Part shown: piece by piece, positions 43,372 to 51,635 of the stretch
Numbering within the stretch: position 1 is the first letter of the stretch
Layout of the letters: every line of letters begins with the position of its first letter
Assembly (NCBI RefSeq): GCF_038967635.1
Contig: NZ_CP152413.1
Location: 7,196,001-7,260,000 of the forward strand
DNA: 64,000 bases
Reading direction: 5' to 3'
Origin: Bradyrhizobium sp. B124
Lineage (GTDB): Bacteria > Pseudomonadota > Alphaproteobacteria > Rhizobiales > Xanthobacteraceae
The notes under the pieces: model-generated
What the model saw: the letters and a program-made list of their open reading frames with translations, nothing else
Database searches by the model: none
Told to the model about the DNA's origin: nothing
Position numbers and translations under genes: made by a program

Positions 43372-45000
43372 TCAGCTCTTCTGCGCGTAGAGCAGCGGCA
43401 CCGCGGAATCCACCATCACCTCGATCAGGCTGGCGCCCTGATGCGAGAGGGCGCGCCGGTAGGCGCCCGGAAGCTCGGCCGATTTCGTCACCCGCATTGC
43501 ATCACAGCCCATGCCTTCGGCGAGCTTGACGAAATCGATGCCGGGCAGGTCGAGGCCCGGTACGTTGCGCACCTGCATTACCTGGCTGAACGAGCGCATC
43601 GCGCCGTAGCCGGAATTGTTCATCACAACGACCGTCAGCGGCAGCTTGCGCTGCGCGGCAGTCCACAGCGCCTGGATCGAATACATCGCCGAGCCGTCGC
43701 CGATCAGGCAGACCGTGCGCCCCTCGTGGCGGCCGAGCGCCATGCCGACCGCAGCGGGCAGGCTGTAGCCGAGGCCGCCACTCGCCATGGTGTAGAAGCT
43801 GTCCTGGCCGCGCATCGGCATCGCCTTCTGCATCAGCGGGCGATGCGACGGCACCTCCTCGACCAGCGCATCGTGCGGTCCCATCGCGACCGAGAGTGCA
43901 TGCAGCGCGTATTCGGCAGGGATCGGGTCGCCGGCCGCGGGCGCTGGCGGCAGGACGCGGCCCGGCGATGCGGTGCGCCTGGTCTCGGGCAGCATCTCGA
44001 GCAGCGCCGTCAGCGCCGGCTTCATGGTGGCGACGATGCTGTGGCCGGTGGGCGTCATCGCGGCGGCATCGGGATCGTCGGTGATCTGGAAGATCGTGGT
44101 CGTGCCGTGGAAGATCGCGGCATGGCCCTCGACATGGAAGGTGAAGACCGGCGCGCCGACCACGACGACAAGATCGTGATCGCGCAAGGCATCGGAGAGC
44201 TGGCCCGGTGCGGCATGCAGGAAGCCGGCAAATTGCGGATGCCGCTCGGGGAACGAGCAGCGCGCCGAGAACGGGCTGGCCCAGACCGCGGCCTTCGTCT
44301 TCTCGGCGACGTCAACCATGAGGCCGACAGCCTCGGCGCGATCGACGGCGGGGCCGATGACGAGGGCAGGGCGCTTGGCCTCACCGAGCGCGGCCACCAG
44401 CGCCTGCATCGCGGCCGCATCGGGGCCAACCTCGCGGCTGACCTGGCGCGCGTCGAGCGGCTGCGTCGCATGCGCCCAGTCGTCGATCGGCACCGAGACG
44501 AAGGTCGGCCCGCAGGGCGGCTGCATCGCGACGTAATAGGCGCGCGCGATCGCGGCGGGCACGTCTTCGGCGCGCGCCGGCTCGACCGCGAATTTCACGT
44601 AAGGCCGCGGGAATTCGGAGGCGCGTTCGGCATAGAGGAAGGCCTGCAGCGGCATGATCGAGCGCGCCTGCTGGCCGGCGGTGATCACCAGCGGGGTCTG
44701 GTTGCGATAGGCGTTGTAGATGTTGCCGAGCGCGTTGCCGACGCCGGCCGCCGAATGCAGGTTGACGAAACCGGCATTGCGCGTCGCCAGCGCATAGCCG
44801 TCGGCCATCCCGACGACGGAGGCCTCCTGCAGGCCGAGCACGTAGTCGATGTCGTCGGGCCAGTCGCTCAGGAACGGCAGCTCGGTCGAACCGGGATTGC
44901 CGAACACCTTTTTGATGCCCCACGCGCGCAGGAGGCCGAAGGTGGCGTCCTTGACGGTGACGGTCTTGCCTTTGCTGGCGGCGGGTTTGCGGGACGACAT
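43372..45000 (-). CDS. mdlC: Benzoylformate decarboxylase-like TPP enzyme
   Basis: A 542-residue TPP enzyme whose motifs follow Pseudomonas benzoylformate decarboxylase: FGNPGSTELPFL carrying the active-site Ser, LHSAAGVGNALG carrying the first active-site His, GAPVFTFHVEGH carrying the second, and GDGSAMYSIQALWTAAQ as the TPP/Mg motif with the following MNNSGYGAMR. The Glu in GLQEASVVG is the cofactor activator. It would convert benzoylformate or a related 2-keto acid to the aldehyde. No mandelate dehydrogenase or aldehyde dehydrogenase gene is adjacent, so the in vivo substrate may differ. The symbol is by family resemblance. Confidence 0.87.
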   Translation of the reverse strand: MSSRKPAASKGKTVTVKDATFGLLRAWGIKKVFGNPGSTELPFLSDWPDDIDYVLGLQEASVVGMADGYALATRNAGFVNLHSAAGVGNALGNIYNAYRNQTPLVITAGQQARSIMPLQAFLYAERASEFPRPYVKFAVEPARAEDVPAAIARAYYVAMQPPCGPTFVSVPIDDWAHATQPLDARQVSREVGPDAAAMQALVAALGEAKRPALVIGPAVDRAEAVGLMVDVAEKTKAAVWASPFSARCSFPERHPQFAGFLHAAPGQLSDALRDHDLVVVVGAPVFTFHVEGHAAIFHGTTTIFQITDDPDAAAMTPTGHSIVATMKPALTALLEMLPETRRTASPGRVLPPAPAAGDPIPAEYALHALSVAMGPHDALVEEVPSHRPLMQKAMPMRGQDSFYTMASGGLGYSLPAAVGMALGRHEGRTVCLIGDGSAMYSIQALWTAAQRKLPLTVVVMNNSGYGAMRSFSQVMQVRNVPGLDLPGIDFVKLAEGMGCDAMRVTKSAELPGAYRRALSHQGASLIEVMVDSAVPLLYAQKS

Positions 45001-45030
45001 CGGGCGGCTCCCATTACTGTCTTGTTACGT

Positions 45031-45093
45031 TCCGTCATTGCCCGGAGCAAAAGCGGAAAGGCAATCCACCTCTCGATGGATTGCCTGACGATG
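45031..45093. repeat. Partial palindromic repeat related to family F
   Basis: Shortened element upstream of the mdlC-like gene: CCGTCATTGC at the left and GGCAATCCA / TGGATTGCC arms inside. It shares the GTCATTGC and AATCCATC words with the full element at 57152-57275. Confidence 0.7.
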
Positions 45094-45152
45094 TCAAGCC
45101 GCCGCACCCATAGTTGCCGCGGCAACGGCTGAAAAACTGCGGCGCGTGTTCC

Positions 45153-45282
45153 ACATCGTCCCCGCGCAAAGGCGTCGCCATTGTCGCTGGAGGTGCGAGC
45201 GGAGCGAGCCTCGAAGGATGCGTGGCCTGAGTGGGGCCGTCGATCCTTCGAGACGCGCTTCGCGCTCCTCAGGATGACGGGA
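45153..45282. repeat. Palindromic intergenic repeat (family E, copy 2)
   Basis: Copy of the element at 39865-39997: CATCGTCCCCGCGCAAAGGCG ... CTCAGGATGACGGGATG, with inner CCTCGAAGGAT / ATCCTTCGAG arms. It is downstream of the metallo-beta-lactamase gene. Confidence 0.85.
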
Positions 45283-45301
45283 TGGTGTTTCGCTGTGCTC
45301 C

Positions 45302-46189
45302 CTAATTGGCCTTCTGCAACGCAGCGGTCTGCTTGGCGAGTTGCTTGTCGAAATCCTGCTCCAGCCCAGCCACATAGCTGGCGTTTTCGCCCGGCTTGAC
45401 GAACGGGTTCGGTGCGCCGTCCTTCATCTCCGCGCGCTTGGCCTGCATGTCGTAGACCTCGGGATGCGGCCCGAGCAGCACGTCGACCTTCATCGCCTTG
45501 ACCTTGGCGAAGGTCGAGCGGTAGTCGTCGACGATGCCGGGATAGGTCGGGCGGCCGACCAGCCGGTTCAGTGCCACCGTTCCGCTGCAGAAGAACAGCA
45601 CGTTGCGTTGCTGGTTGCCGTCCTTGACTGTCATCTCCCAGCTCGTGCAGCCGGGCGAATGGCCGGGTGTCGTGTGCGCGGTCAACGTCACGTCGCCCAG
45701 TGTCACCTTGTCGCCTTCCTTGACGGTGCGGTCGACCTTGACCGGTGCAAAGGCAAGATCGGCGTTGTTCTCGTCGCCCGGATAATAGCCGCCCTCAAGC
45801 AGGGGCTTGTCGCGCTCGCCGGCGATCAGCTGCGCGCCGGTCTCCTGCTTGATCTCGGCAAAGCCGCCGGTGTGATCGAGATGGGCGTGGGTGTTGAGGA
45901 TATATTTGATGTCGGCGACCTTGAAGCCGAGCTTGGCGATGTTGTCCTTGATCATGCCGGTCGACTGCTGCATCGCCGTATCCATCAGGATCAGGCCTTG
46001 CGACGTCTTGATGATATAGACCGCGATCCCGTCAGTGCCCACGTAGTAGATATTGTCGACAAGCTGGAACGGTTCGAATGGCGCGGTCCATTTCTTCATG
46101 ACAACAGCCATGAAATCCTTGAGCGTCTGTGCTTGCGCACCGGTTGCGATCAGCGCGAGCGCGCACAGCGCGGCTGCGATCGTCCTCAT
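45302..46189 (-). CDS. Subclass B3 metallo-beta-lactamase, BJP-1 type
   Basis: A 295-residue exported zinc hydrolase. Signal peptide: MRTIAAALCALALIATGAQA. The B3 zinc ligands are all present: His101, His103, Asp105 and His106 in NTHAHLDHTGG, His177 in TPGHSPG, and His242 in LGPHPEV. The N-terminal mature sequence (LKDFMAVVMKKWTAPFEPFQ) and the long insert near the active site follow BJP-1, the chromosomal B3 enzyme described from Bradyrhizobium. It hydrolyses beta-lactams including carbapenems in that species. The ATG at 46189 follows GGGAGG. It stands alone, with no mobile element nearby, so it looks resident rather than acquired. Confidence 0.95.
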   Translation of the reverse strand: MRTIAAALCALALIATGAQAQTLKDFMAVVMKKWTAPFEPFQLVDNIYYVGTDGIAVYIIKTSQGLILMDTAMQQSTGMIKDNIAKLGFKVADIKYILNTHAHLDHTGGFAEIKQETGAQLIAGERDKPLLEGGYYPGDENNADLAFAPVKVDRTVKEGDKVTLGDVTLTAHTTPGHSPGCTSWEMTVKDGNQQRNVLFFCSGTVALNRLVGRPTYPGIVDDYRSTFAKVKAMKVDVLLGPHPEVYDMQAKRAEMKDGAPNPFVKPGENASYVAGLEQDFDKQLAKQTAALQKAN

Positions 46190-46275
46190 GGTTGCCTCCC
46201 GATTTGTTGTTGTTTGTGCACGGAGGCGCACTATGCGTGCCGGCAAGGCCGATCGCAAGCCGCGGACAGTAAGCC

Positions 46276-46301
46276 GCCGGACATGCCACTGCCTGTCCGG
46301 C
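46276..46301 (-). terminator. Hairpin between tautomerase and beta-lactamase genes
   Basis: Perfect 8-bp stem GCCGGACA / TGTCCGGC with a 10-base loop, 17 bases after the tautomerase stop on the minus strand. No U-run follows, so it is at best a weak or Rho-dependent terminator. Confidence 0.4.
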
Positions 46302-46318
46302 GCATGCCTGTTCCGCGT

Positions 46319-46702
46319 TCAGCTCGCGTATTGTGCGATGCCGTTGCCGAACGACCAGTTTTCCTTGGCGACCTCGACCAGGCTGATGAAGATGTCATCC
46401 GGACGTCCCTGCAGCTGGCTCTGGAAATCGTCCACGATCCGCTTGTAGAATGCCTTCTTCATCTCGACCGTACGCCCGGCATTCAGCGTAATCTGGATGA
46501 AGATGAGATCGTCGCTGTAGGTATTGCCGAGATAGCTTTCGGCGTAGTTCAGGTTGCCGCGGTCGTGCTCGGTGATGATCTGAAACTTGTCATTCTCGGG
46601 CACGTTGATCACCTCGCGCATCGCCTTGTAGACGATCTCGCCCAGGGTCTTGCGATACTCGGCGGACTTGCCGCGCTTCAAATCGATACGAACGAATGGC
46701 AC
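46319..46702 (-). CDS. Tautomerase family protein (4-oxalocrotonate tautomerase superfamily)
   Basis: A 127-residue tautomerase. The GTG start at 46702, set by a strong AAAGGAG six bases upstream, gives fMet-Pro; removal of fMet exposes the catalytic N-terminal Pro of PFVRIDL. Longer starts would bury that proline, so this start is favoured. The rest (LGEIVYKAMREVINVPENDK, FIQITLNAGRTVEMKKAFY) is the long fused-type tautomerase fold. It lies 115 bases downstream of the HxlR gene on the same strand, next to a module that probably handles quinones or aldehydes. Confidence 0.88.
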   Translation of the reverse strand: MPFVRIDLKRGKSAEYRKTLGEIVYKAMREVINVPENDKFQIITEHDRGNLNYAESYLGNTYSDDLIFIQITLNAGRTVEMKKAFYKRIVDDFQSQLQGRPDDIFISLVEVAKENWSFGNGIAQYAS

Positions 46703-46817
46703 GGTGGTCTCCTTTGTTATGCGGGGCTCGGCCATGAGAGACCCGCGTGATGGAAATGGTTCAGCAGTGTGACAGCAATTGCGTTGTCCGCTTCGTCGGC
46801 GGCGGCGCCAAAGGGGC

Positions 46818-47327
46818 TCAGCGGCTTGCCTTGAAGGCGTCCCATCGCGCGTCGCGCTCTTTTTGGTACTTGGGCGTCCGCTCGCCCACCATGTCGGCGC
46901 GGCGGACCGGCTCGCCGCAGGACTCGCAGACCGGACCGAGCCCGGCCGGCTTGCCGCAGACGAGATGGGTGTAGTTCATTGCGCGGCCTTCCCGCGGTGA
47001 CTTGCACCACGTCTCGCCCCAGGCACGTAGCGCCATCAACACCGGAAAGAACGCTTCGCCCTTCTCGGTGAGATGATACTCGTGGCGCAACGGGCGCCTG
47101 TTGTAGACGCGCCGTGTCACCAGACCGTCCGCTTCCAGCTTTTTCAGCCGTGCCGTGATCATCTGCGGTGTGCCGCCGGACTGCGCCTGGATCTCCTCGA
47201 AGCGATGATTCCGCGCGAACAGTTCGCGCAGAACAAGTACTGTCCAGCGGTCGCCCACAACGGTTTCGGCGCGAGCGACAGGGCAGAGCGTCTGGTCAGC
47301 CGTGTTGTCCTTCATTTTGGTCATCAC
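46818..47327 (-). CDS. HxlR family winged-helix regulator with C-terminal Cys cluster
   Basis: A 169-residue HxlR/YodB-type regulator. The DNA-binding domain runs from about 15 to 110 (ETVVGDRWTVLVLRELFARN; RFEEIQAQSGGTPQMITARLK; wing RRPLRHEYHLTEKGEAF). The conserved redox-sensing Cys near the N-terminus is present (TLCPVARAE). The C-terminus adds HLVC...VCESCGE, a His-x2-Cys-x9-Cys-x2-Cys set that could bind zinc. YodB-type members sense quinones and other electrophiles. It is divergent from a four-gene detoxification-like operon, with a perfect palindrome in between. A start at the second or fifth codon is possible. Confidence 0.9.
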   Translation of the reverse strand: MMTKMKDNTADQTLCPVARAETVVGDRWTVLVLRELFARNHRFEEIQAQSGGTPQMITARLKKLEADGLVTRRVYNRRPLRHEYHLTEKGEAFFPVLMALRAWGETWCKSPREGRAMNYTHLVCGKPAGLGPVCESCGEPVRRADMVGERTPKYQKERDARWDAFKASR

Positions 47328-47347
47328 GTTTTCTTCATCAGGCTTGC

Positions 47348-47366
47348 TACTATGATTTTCATAGTA
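47348..47366. promoter_or_regulatory. HxlR-type operator palindrome
   Basis: Perfect palindrome TACTATGATTTTCATAGTA (8-bp arms, TTT centre), 20 bases before the HxlR start and 71 bases before the divergent operon. Its TACTAT...TAGTA outline is like sites bound by YodB-group HxlR proteins. AT-rich surroundings suggest that it overlaps the promoters. Confidence 0.82.
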
Positions 47367-47437
47367 ATATGGCCCGGCATCATCGCAAATGCAATGGGCC
47401 GCTGATGGCCCGGTCTGTCATCACTAAGGAGCGAGCC

Positions 47438-48043
47438 ATGACCACCGAACAGAGGCCGACAGCGGCCAAAGTCGATTTGAAGCTCGAAGTCGTCGTCATT
47501 CCGGTCTCGGATGTCGACCGCGCCAAGCGCTTCTATCAGGACCTGGGCTGGCGGCTAGATGCCGACTTCGTCAGGCCCGACGGTTCGCGCGCCGTGCAAC
47601 TGACGCCGCCGGGTTCGCCGACCTCGATCCATCTCGGCTCGGAATCCGCGCTGCCGCGCTTCCTGATCGTCCATGATATCGAAGCGGCACGCGCCGAGCT
47701 GATCGCGCGCGGCGCCGATGTCAGTGAGGTGTTTCACCGCGGCGCGGAAGGCCGCATCAAGGGGCCGGACCCGGAACGGCCGAGCTACGGGGCGCTCGCC
47801 ACGTTCAACGATCCCGACGGAAACGTTTGGCTGCTGCAGCAGGTGACGCAACGCCTGCCCGGGCGGGTCGACGGCAACAGCACGAATTTCTCGTCATCGG
47901 CCGATCTCGCTGCCGCGCTGCGCCGCGCGGCAGCAGCCCATGGCGAGCATGAGAAGCGGACCGGCGGCCACGATGCGAACTGGCCCGATTGGTACGCCGA
48001 GTACATCGTCCGCGAACAGGCCGGCAAGCCGCTGCCCGAGTGA
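47438..48043 (+). CDS. VOC family (glyoxalase/bleomycin-resistance) protein
   Basis: A 201-residue vicinal-oxygen-chelate protein. The N-terminal VOC module (LEVVVIPVSDVDRAKRFYQDLG ... FNDPDGNVWLLQQV) covers about residues 15-140; a helical tail of about 60 residues follows (DLAAALRRAAAAHGEHEKR; HDANWPDWYAEYIVREQ), which is seen in a subset of the family. Metal-binding residues cannot be fixed exactly. AAGGAG lies just upstream. It is the first gene of an operon with a hydrolase, an epoxide hydrolase and an ABM protein, under the HxlR palindrome. It is likely to act on a reactive carbonyl, aromatic or antibiotic-like molecule. Confidence 0.88.
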   Translation: MTTEQRPTAAKVDLKLEVVVIPVSDVDRAKRFYQDLGWRLDADFVRPDGSRAVQLTPPGSPTSIHLGSESALPRFLIVHDIEAARAELIARGADVSEVFHRGAEGRIKGPDPERPSYGALATFNDPDGNVWLLQQVTQRLPGRVDGNSTNFSSSADLAAALRRAAAAHGEHEKRTGGHDANWPDWYAEYIVREQAGKPLPE

Positions 48044-48100
48044 ACGGAGCGCGACATTGAAGTCAATCCAACCGGCCCCCTGACGGCCAAGGAGCGAGCG

Positions 48101-48751
48101 ATGTCCCAGATCACCTATCCACGCGAGCGAACCGCGCTGCTTCTCGTCGATCCCTACAATGATTTCCTCTCAGAGGGCGGCATGGTCTTTCCGCGCATCA
48201 AGCCGATCGCCGACGAGGTCGGGCTGCTCGACAATCTGCGCCAGCTCGACGGCGCGGTCCGGGCCGCCGGCATCCAGGTGGTGATCGTCCCGCACCGCCG
48301 CTGGGAGCCGGGCGATTATGAGGATTGGGACCATCCCAATCCAACCCAGCGCTTGATCATGCAGCGCCATAGCTTTGCGCGCGGTGAATGGGGCGGGGAT
48401 TGGCATCCGGACTTTGCGCCCAAGCCCGGCGATCTGATCGCCCAGGAGCATTGGGGGCAGAGCGGGTTCGCCAACACCAATCTCGATTTCCTGCTGAAGC
48501 AGAAGGGCATCACGCATGTGATCGTGGTCGGGCTGCTGGCCAACACCTGCATCGAGTCGACCGCCCGCTTCGCGATGGAGCTCGGCTATCACGTGACGCT
48601 GGTGCGCGATGCCACCGCCGCCTTCTCGCACGACATGATGCACGCCGCTCACGAGTTGAATGGCCCGACCTACGCCCATTCCATCCTGACAACCGCCGAG
48701 GTGATCGCGGCGTTGCCGGCGGCCTCTCTTTCCAAGGAGACAGTCAAATGA
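48101..48751 (+). CDS. Isochorismatase-like cysteine hydrolase
   Basis: A 216-residue member of the isochorismatase/nicotinamidase superfamily. The catalytic Asp17 is in LLLVDPYNDF and the nucleophile Cys150 in LLANTCIESTARFAMELGY. The third triad residue, normally Lys four residues before the Ser of the (S)xF segment, appears as His117 in QEHWGQSGF, so chemistry may differ from amide hydrolysis. Some 57 bases follow the VOC gene and the stop overlaps the next start (ATGA), so it is inside the operon. Cytosolic. The substrate is unknown. Confidence 0.87.
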   Translation: MSQITYPRERTALLLVDPYNDFLSEGGMVFPRIKPIADEVGLLDNLRQLDGAVRAAGIQVVIVPHRRWEPGDYEDWDHPNPTQRLIMQRHSFARGEWGGDWHPDFAPKPGDLIAQEHWGQSGFANTNLDFLLKQKGITHVIVVGLLANTCIESTARFAMELGYHVTLVRDATAAFSHDMMHAAHELNGPTYAHSILTTAEVIAALPAASLSKETVK

Positions 48752-50115
48752 CCACGACGTCGAAGGCACCAGTTGCAATCGCGATAGGCCAATTGAACCA
48801 GGACGCCATCGACCAAACCCGGCGCAGGCTGCTGACGGGCGCGGCGCTGGGCCTGGCTGCTGCCGGTGCTGCCAGCCTGTTCCCCTCGCATCCCGCCGCG
48901 GCGGCCACCGGTGATGCGATCCGCCCATTCCGCATCAACATTCCCGAAGAAGACCTTGTCGACCTTCGCCGCCGTTTGACCGCGACCCGATGGTCCGACA
49001 AGGAGACCGTCGATGACGACTCTCAAGGCGTTCCGCAGGCGATGCTGCGCGATCTCGTGCGCTACTGGCAGACCGACTACGACTGGCGGAAGGTGGAGGC
49101 GCGGCTCAACGCCCTGCCGCAATTCATCACCGAAATCGACGGGCTGGACATCCATTTCATTCACGTTCGTTCGAAGCACGACAATGCATTGCCGCTGATC
49201 GTCACGCATGGCTGGCCGGGTTCAGTCATCGAGCAGATGAAGATCATCGACCCCCTGACCGATCCCACCACGCATGGCGGCAGCGCGTCGGACGCGTTCC
49301 ATCTCGTGATCCCGTCGATGCCGGGCTACGGATTCTCCGGCAAACCGACCACGGTCGGCTGGGATCCCCAGCGCATCGCACGGGCCTGGGTTCAATTGAT
49401 GAAGCGGCTCGGCTACAGCAAGTTCGTGGCGCAGGGCGGCGACTGGGGTTCGCCGGTCTCCAATGAAATGGCCAAGCTGGGTGCGCCGGAGTTGCTCGGC
49501 ATTCACGTCAATCTGCCCGGCGTCGTTCCGCCCGAGGTCGTCAAGGCGGTCAGCACCGGCGGCCCTGCGCCGGACAATCTGTCCGCGGAGGAGCAGCACG
49601 CGTTCGACCAGATCAAGCTTCAATTCGCGAAACGGCGCGCCTACGCGCAGATCATGGGCACGCGCCCCCAGACGCTTGCGGCCTTTGCGGATTCGCCGGC
49701 GGGCCTCGCCGCCTGGCTGCTCGATCACGGCGACGGCTATGCCCAGCCGGCCTCCGCGATGCAATCAGCCGTGCTCGGGCGCGCAGTCAATGGACATTCC
49801 GCCGGCGCACTGACCCGCGACGACGTGCTCGACAACATCACGCTCTACTGGCTGACCAACACGGCCGTCTCTTCGGGCCGCCTGTACTGGGAGAACAAGA
49901 CCAACCTTTATCTGCCCGCCAATGTCGCGATCCCGGCCGCCGTCACCGCGTTTCCCGGCGAGAGCTTCGTGGCGCCGCGAAGCTGGGCGGAAAAGGCCTA
50001 CCACAAGCTGATCTACTTCCATCAGGCCGAAGCCGGCGGCCACTTCGCCGCCTGGGAGCAACCGGACATCTTCAGCCGAGAGGTTCGGGATGCGTTTCGA
50101 CCGTTGCGCAGCTGA
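48748..50115 (+). CDS. Epoxide hydrolase (EHN-type alpha/beta hydrolase), Tat-exported
   Basis: A 455-residue microsomal-type epoxide hydrolase. It begins with a twin-arginine signal (QTRRRLLTGAALGLAAAG, residues 23-40), then the N-terminal EHN domain (IRPFRINIPEEDLVDLRRRL) and the alpha/beta-hydrolase core: oxyanion motif HGWPGS at 154-159, nucleophile Asp232 in QGGDWGS, and His432 in GGHFAAWEQP. Periplasmic location is unusual for this enzyme type. It is coupled by ATGA to the isochorismatase-like gene, in the HxlR-linked operon. It should open epoxides to diols, matching a detoxification theme. Confidence 0.92.
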   Translation: MTTTSKAPVAIAIGQLNQDAIDQTRRRLLTGAALGLAAAGAASLFPSHPAAAATGDAIRPFRINIPEEDLVDLRRRLTATRWSDKETVDDDSQGVPQAMLRDLVRYWQTDYDWRKVEARLNALPQFITEIDGLDIHFIHVRSKHDNALPLIVTHGWPGSVIEQMKIIDPLTDPTTHGGSASDAFHLVIPSMPGYGFSGKPTTVGWDPQRIARAWVQLMKRLGYSKFVAQGGDWGSPVSNEMAKLGAPELLGIHVNLPGVVPPEVVKAVSTGGPAPDNLSAEEQHAFDQIKLQFAKRRAYAQIMGTRPQTLAAFADSPAGLAAWLLDHGDGYAQPASAMQSAVLGRAVNGHSAGALTRDDVLDNITLYWLTNTAVSSGRLYWENKTNLYLPANVAIPAAVTAFPGESFVAPRSWAEKAYHKLIYFHQAEAGGHFAAWEQPDIFSREVRDAFRPLRS

Positions 50116-50150
50116 TCTGAATATTCAAAACAACCGCAGGAGTATCCATC

Positions 50151-50444
50151 ATGGCCAAGCTTGCAATCGTTGCCACCATCGAGGTCGCGCCTGGCAAACG
50201 GGATGAGGTGTTGCCGCTGTTGCTGGCGCACCGCGCCCGTTCGCTGAGGGATGAGCCGGGCACGCTGCAGTTCGATGTCCTGGTGCCCCGCGAGGACGCT
50301 TCGAAGCTGCTGCTCTACGAGGTCTATCAGGATGACGCCGCATTCGCGGCGCATCGCAATGCGCGATCGATCGCACAGTTTCGCGAGGAGACCGCGGCAC
50401 TCGGCGTCAAGGTTGCCGGCACATGGTGCACGCCCGCCGAGTAG
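50151..50444 (+). CDS. Antibiotic biosynthesis monooxygenase (ABM) domain protein, YgiN-like
   Basis: A 97-residue single ABM-domain protein (ATIEVAPGKRDEVLPLLLAH; DEPGTLQFDVLVPRED; LLLYEVYQDDAAFAAH). Relatives such as E. coli YgiN act on quinols without a cofactor; others are heme-degrading or polyketide-tailoring enzymes. It is the last gene of the HxlR-linked operon, 35 bases after the epoxide hydrolase with AGGAG upstream. In this setting a quinone/quinol role is the most natural guess. Confidence 0.88.
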   Translation: MAKLAIVATIEVAPGKRDEVLPLLLAHRARSLRDEPGTLQFDVLVPREDASKLLLYEVYQDDAAFAAHRNARSIAQFREETAALGVKVAGTWCTPAE

Positions 50445-50479
50445 ACCTTGTCGCCGGCGTCGTCGTCGCAGCTGCGGGA

Positions 50480-51532
50480 TCAGACCATCTGACGCAACAA
50501 GCCGATCAGGCGGCCGCATTCATCGTCCGTGCCGACCGTGATGCGCAGGAAATCCTCGATCCGCGGCTTCTGGAAATGCCGCACCAGCACGCCGCGCTCC
50601 CGCAGCTTCGCGGCGAGATCCGCACCGCGATGGGCGCCATGGCGGGCGAACACGAAGTTCGCATGCGATGGCAGCACTTCGAAGCCGAGCTCGGTGAGGC
50701 CGCGGGCCAGCGCCTCGCGGCTCCGGATGATGCGTTGCCGGGTTTCTTCAAACCATGTGTCGTCCTCGATCGAGGCGACGGCACCCGCGATCGCGAAGCA
50801 ATCCAGCGGATAGGAGTTGAAGCTGTCCTTGACGCGCTCCAGCGCCTCGATCAGCGGGCGCTGGCCGATGGCGAAGCCGACCCGCAATCCCGCCAGCGCG
50901 CGCGACTTCGAGAGCGTCTGGATCACCAGCAGATTGTCGTTGCGCGCGACCAAAGGCACGGCGCTCTCGGCGCCGAAATCGACATAGGCCTCGTCGACCA
51001 CCACGAGACGGTCGGGATGCTCGGTGACCAGCGCCTCGATCGCGGCGCGGGGCAGCGCGATGCCAGTCGGCGCGTTGGGATTGCACAGCAGGATGGCGCT
51101 GGCCGGCCGCCGGTAGTCCGCAAGCTGTATCCGCATCGCGGCATCGAGCGGGACCGTCTCGTAGCCGACACCATAGAGGCGGCAATAGACCGGGTAGAAG
51201 CTGTAGGTGATGTCGGGGAACAGCAGCGGCGCGTCGTGCTTCAAAAGCGCCGGAAAGGCGTGGGCCAGCACCTCGTCCGAGCCGTTGCCGACGAACACTT
51301 CGTCAGACGTGACGCCGTAGCGCGTCGCGATCGCCTCACGCAGGGCGGATGCGCGCGGGTCCGGATAGAGCCGCAGGCGATCCGTGGTCGCGGTGATCGC
51401 CGCTACCGCGCGGGGCGACGGCGGGTAGGGATTCTCGTTGGTGTTGAGCTTGATGAGGCCGTCGATCTTAGGCTGCTCGCCGGGCACGTATGGCGACAGA
51501 TTGTGGACGACCGAACTCCAGAAGCGACTCAT
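50480..51532 (-). CDS. hisC: Histidinol-phosphate aminotransferase
   Basis: A 350-residue class I/II PLP aminotransferase with HisC features: [12 protein letters not shown] near residue 29, [23 protein letters not shown], the NPNAPTG pyridine-ring contact, and the Schiff-base Lys209 in [15 protein letters not shown]. It converts imidazole-acetol phosphate to histidinol phosphate in histidine synthesis; many genomes keep a second hisC paralogue that may use aromatic amino acids. No other his genes are near, so it may be such a copy. The start at 51532 has a weak ribosome site. Confidence 0.9.
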   Translation of the reverse strand: MSRFWSSVVHNLSPYVPGEQPKIDGLIKLNTNENPYPPSPRAVAAITATTDRLRLYPDPRASALREAIATRYGVTSDEVFVGNGSDEVLAHAFPALLKHDAPLLFPDITYSFYPVYCRLYGVGYETVPLDAAMRIQLADYRRPASAILLCNPNAPTGIALPRAAIEALVTEHPDRLVVVDEAYVDFGAESAVPLVARNDNLLVIQTLSKSRALAGLRVGFAIGQRPLIEALERVKDSFNSYPLDCFAIAGAVASIEDDTWFEETRQRIIRSREALARGLTELGFEVLPSHANFVFARHGAHRGADLAAKLRERGVLVRHFQKPRIEDFLRITVGTDDECGRLIGLLRQMV

Positions 51533-51635
51533 GATCTGCGATCCAAGGGTGAATGCGATCACAATACGGAATACGAGGCGCCGATGAAAGCGCCTCTTTA
51601 TTTCTTCGCATTCTGATCTGCGTCGGGCTCGCGAC

